A stretch of DNA of 5,791 bases from Octadecabacter sp. GTDB taxonomy: Bacteria; Pseudomonadota; Alphaproteobacteria; Rhodobacterales; Rhodobacteraceae. How positions within the stretch are numbered: position 1 is the first letter of the stretch; the number at the start of each line of letters is the position of its first letter. The notes below the pieces were generated by a model. The model was not told the DNA's origin, made no database searches, and saw only the letters and a program-made list of their open reading frames with translations. Shown here piece after piece: positions 5,133 through 5,791 of the stretch. A program made the translations under genes and the position numbers. The DNA lies in assembly GCA_003533975.1 (NCBI GenBank), contig DQCL01000274.1:312-6102 (forward strand), written 5' to 3'.

Positions 5133-5791
5133 ATGAAATATCAATCACAAAAAGTCGCTTATGCCTATTTCGTCTGTGCCATGGCACTGTTCGGAATACA
5201 GGTGTTGGGCGGGCTCCTCGCTGGATGGGTCTATGTTTCGCCCAACTTTCTGGCAGAAATCCTGCCTTTCAATATTATTCGTATGATCCACACAAACGCT
5301 CTGATCGTCTGGCTGTTGCTCGGCTTCTTTGGTGCGGCCTATTTCCTTGTGCCCGAAGAGGCCGAGCGCGAGATCTATTCGGTCAAACTGGCATACCTTC
5401 AGCTCATCATCTTGGTGGTCGGTACGTTGGGGGCTGTCGGGTCCTACCTCATGGGCATCCACGGTGGGCGCGAGTTTCTTGAACAACCGCTTTGGGTGAA
5501 ATTCGGCATTCTGGTTGCCGCATTGATCTTCTTGTTCAACATCTCAATGACGTCACTGGCGGGTAAGAAAACAGCCATCACCAACGTGTTGTTGATGGGT
5601 CTTTGGTTGCTTTCACTGTTGTGGGTGTTCGCGTTCATCAACCCTGAAAACCTGTCGTTGGACAAAATGTACTGGTGGTTCGTCGTTCACCTGTGGGTTG
5701 AAGCCACTTGGGAATTGGTCATGGCTGCGATCCTGGCATTCCTGCTGCTGAAACTGACAGGGGTGGACCGCGAAGTGGTGGAAAAATGGCT
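5133..5791 (+). CDS. norB: Nitric oxide reductase subunit B (NorB), N-terminal half (3'-truncated by the window)
   Basis: NorB is the catalytic subunit of cNor, an integral-membrane relative of the heme-copper oxidases that turns two NO into N2O and water at a heme b3 / non-heme iron (FeB) centre. The visible 219 codons cover about half of the usual 12-helix protein. They include a low-spin heme b ligand, H53 in RMIHTNALIVW, and GGREFLEQ with E114 and E117. They also include VVHLWVEATWE, with FeB ligands H186 and E190 and the further glutamate E194. The spacing of these residues matches E122, E125, E198 and E202 of Paracoccus NorB, shifted by 8. AGGAG (5119-5123) overlaps the norC stop and sits 9 bases before the ATG, suggesting translational coupling. 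The reading frame runs intact off the window end. Confidence 0.97.
   Translation, partial: MKYQSQKVAYAYFVCAMALFGIQVLGGLLAGWVYVSPNFLAEILPFNIIRMIHTNALIVWLLLGFFGAAYFLVPEEAEREIYSVKLAYLQLIILVVGTLGAVGSYLMGIHGGREFLEQPLWVKFGILVAALIFLFNISMTSLAGKKTAITNVLLMGLWLLSLLWVFAFINPENLSLDKMYWWFVVHLWVEATWELVMAAILAFLLLKLTGVDREVVEKW

Overview
The window looks like a chromosomal segment of an alphaproteobacterium of the Rhodobacteraceae, most likely the Roseobacter group. This rests on close similarity, recalled from memory, of the ATP synthase, NirK, pseudoazurin, NorC and NorB sequences to Paracoccus/Rhodobacter-type proteins; no database search was run. It holds the end of the F1 ATP synthase operon followed by a denitrification cluster that reduces nitrite to nitric oxide (NO) and NO to nitrous oxide.

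Layout. Positions 1-734 (+): the 3' end of atpD, then atpC, closed by a strong hairpin. Positions 735-995: no intact gene; the minus strand carries what looks like the decayed tail of an IS3-type transposase, and nothing else convincing was seen. Positions 996-3477 (-): a three-gene unit transcribed as paz (pseudoazurin), nirK (copper nitrite reductase), nirV (SUMF1/FGE-fold accessory protein). Positions 3478-3622: divergent control region with two different Crp/Fnr-type palindromes. Positions 3623-4339 (+): a Crp/Fnr-family NO-response regulator of the NnrR/Nnr type. Positions 4311-4541 (-): a 76-residue DUF1858 protein whose tail overlaps the regulator gene. Positions 4542-4667: second divergent control region with one palindrome. 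Positions 4668-5791 (+): norC, then the first half of norB, cut by the window edge.

How it works together. Pseudoazurin is the likely periplasmic electron carrier to the Tat-exported NirK, which makes NO. NorCB in the inner membrane removes the NO. The regulator lacks an N-terminal iron-sulfur cysteine cluster and is the likely NO sensor. The 14-bp palindrome TTGTGCTAGC(A/G)CAA lies upstream of both paz-nirK-nirV and norCB and differs by one base between them, so both steps are probably switched on together. A separate canonical FNR box, TTGATGTGGATCAA, lies between paz and the regulator and probably adds an oxygen input.

This is a recognisable denitrification cluster rather than a new system. 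The points worth a second look are the promoter architecture, a one-residue longer type 1 copper loop in NirK, the absence of the FGE catalytic cysteine pair in NirV, and the DUF1858 gene sharing the nor control region.
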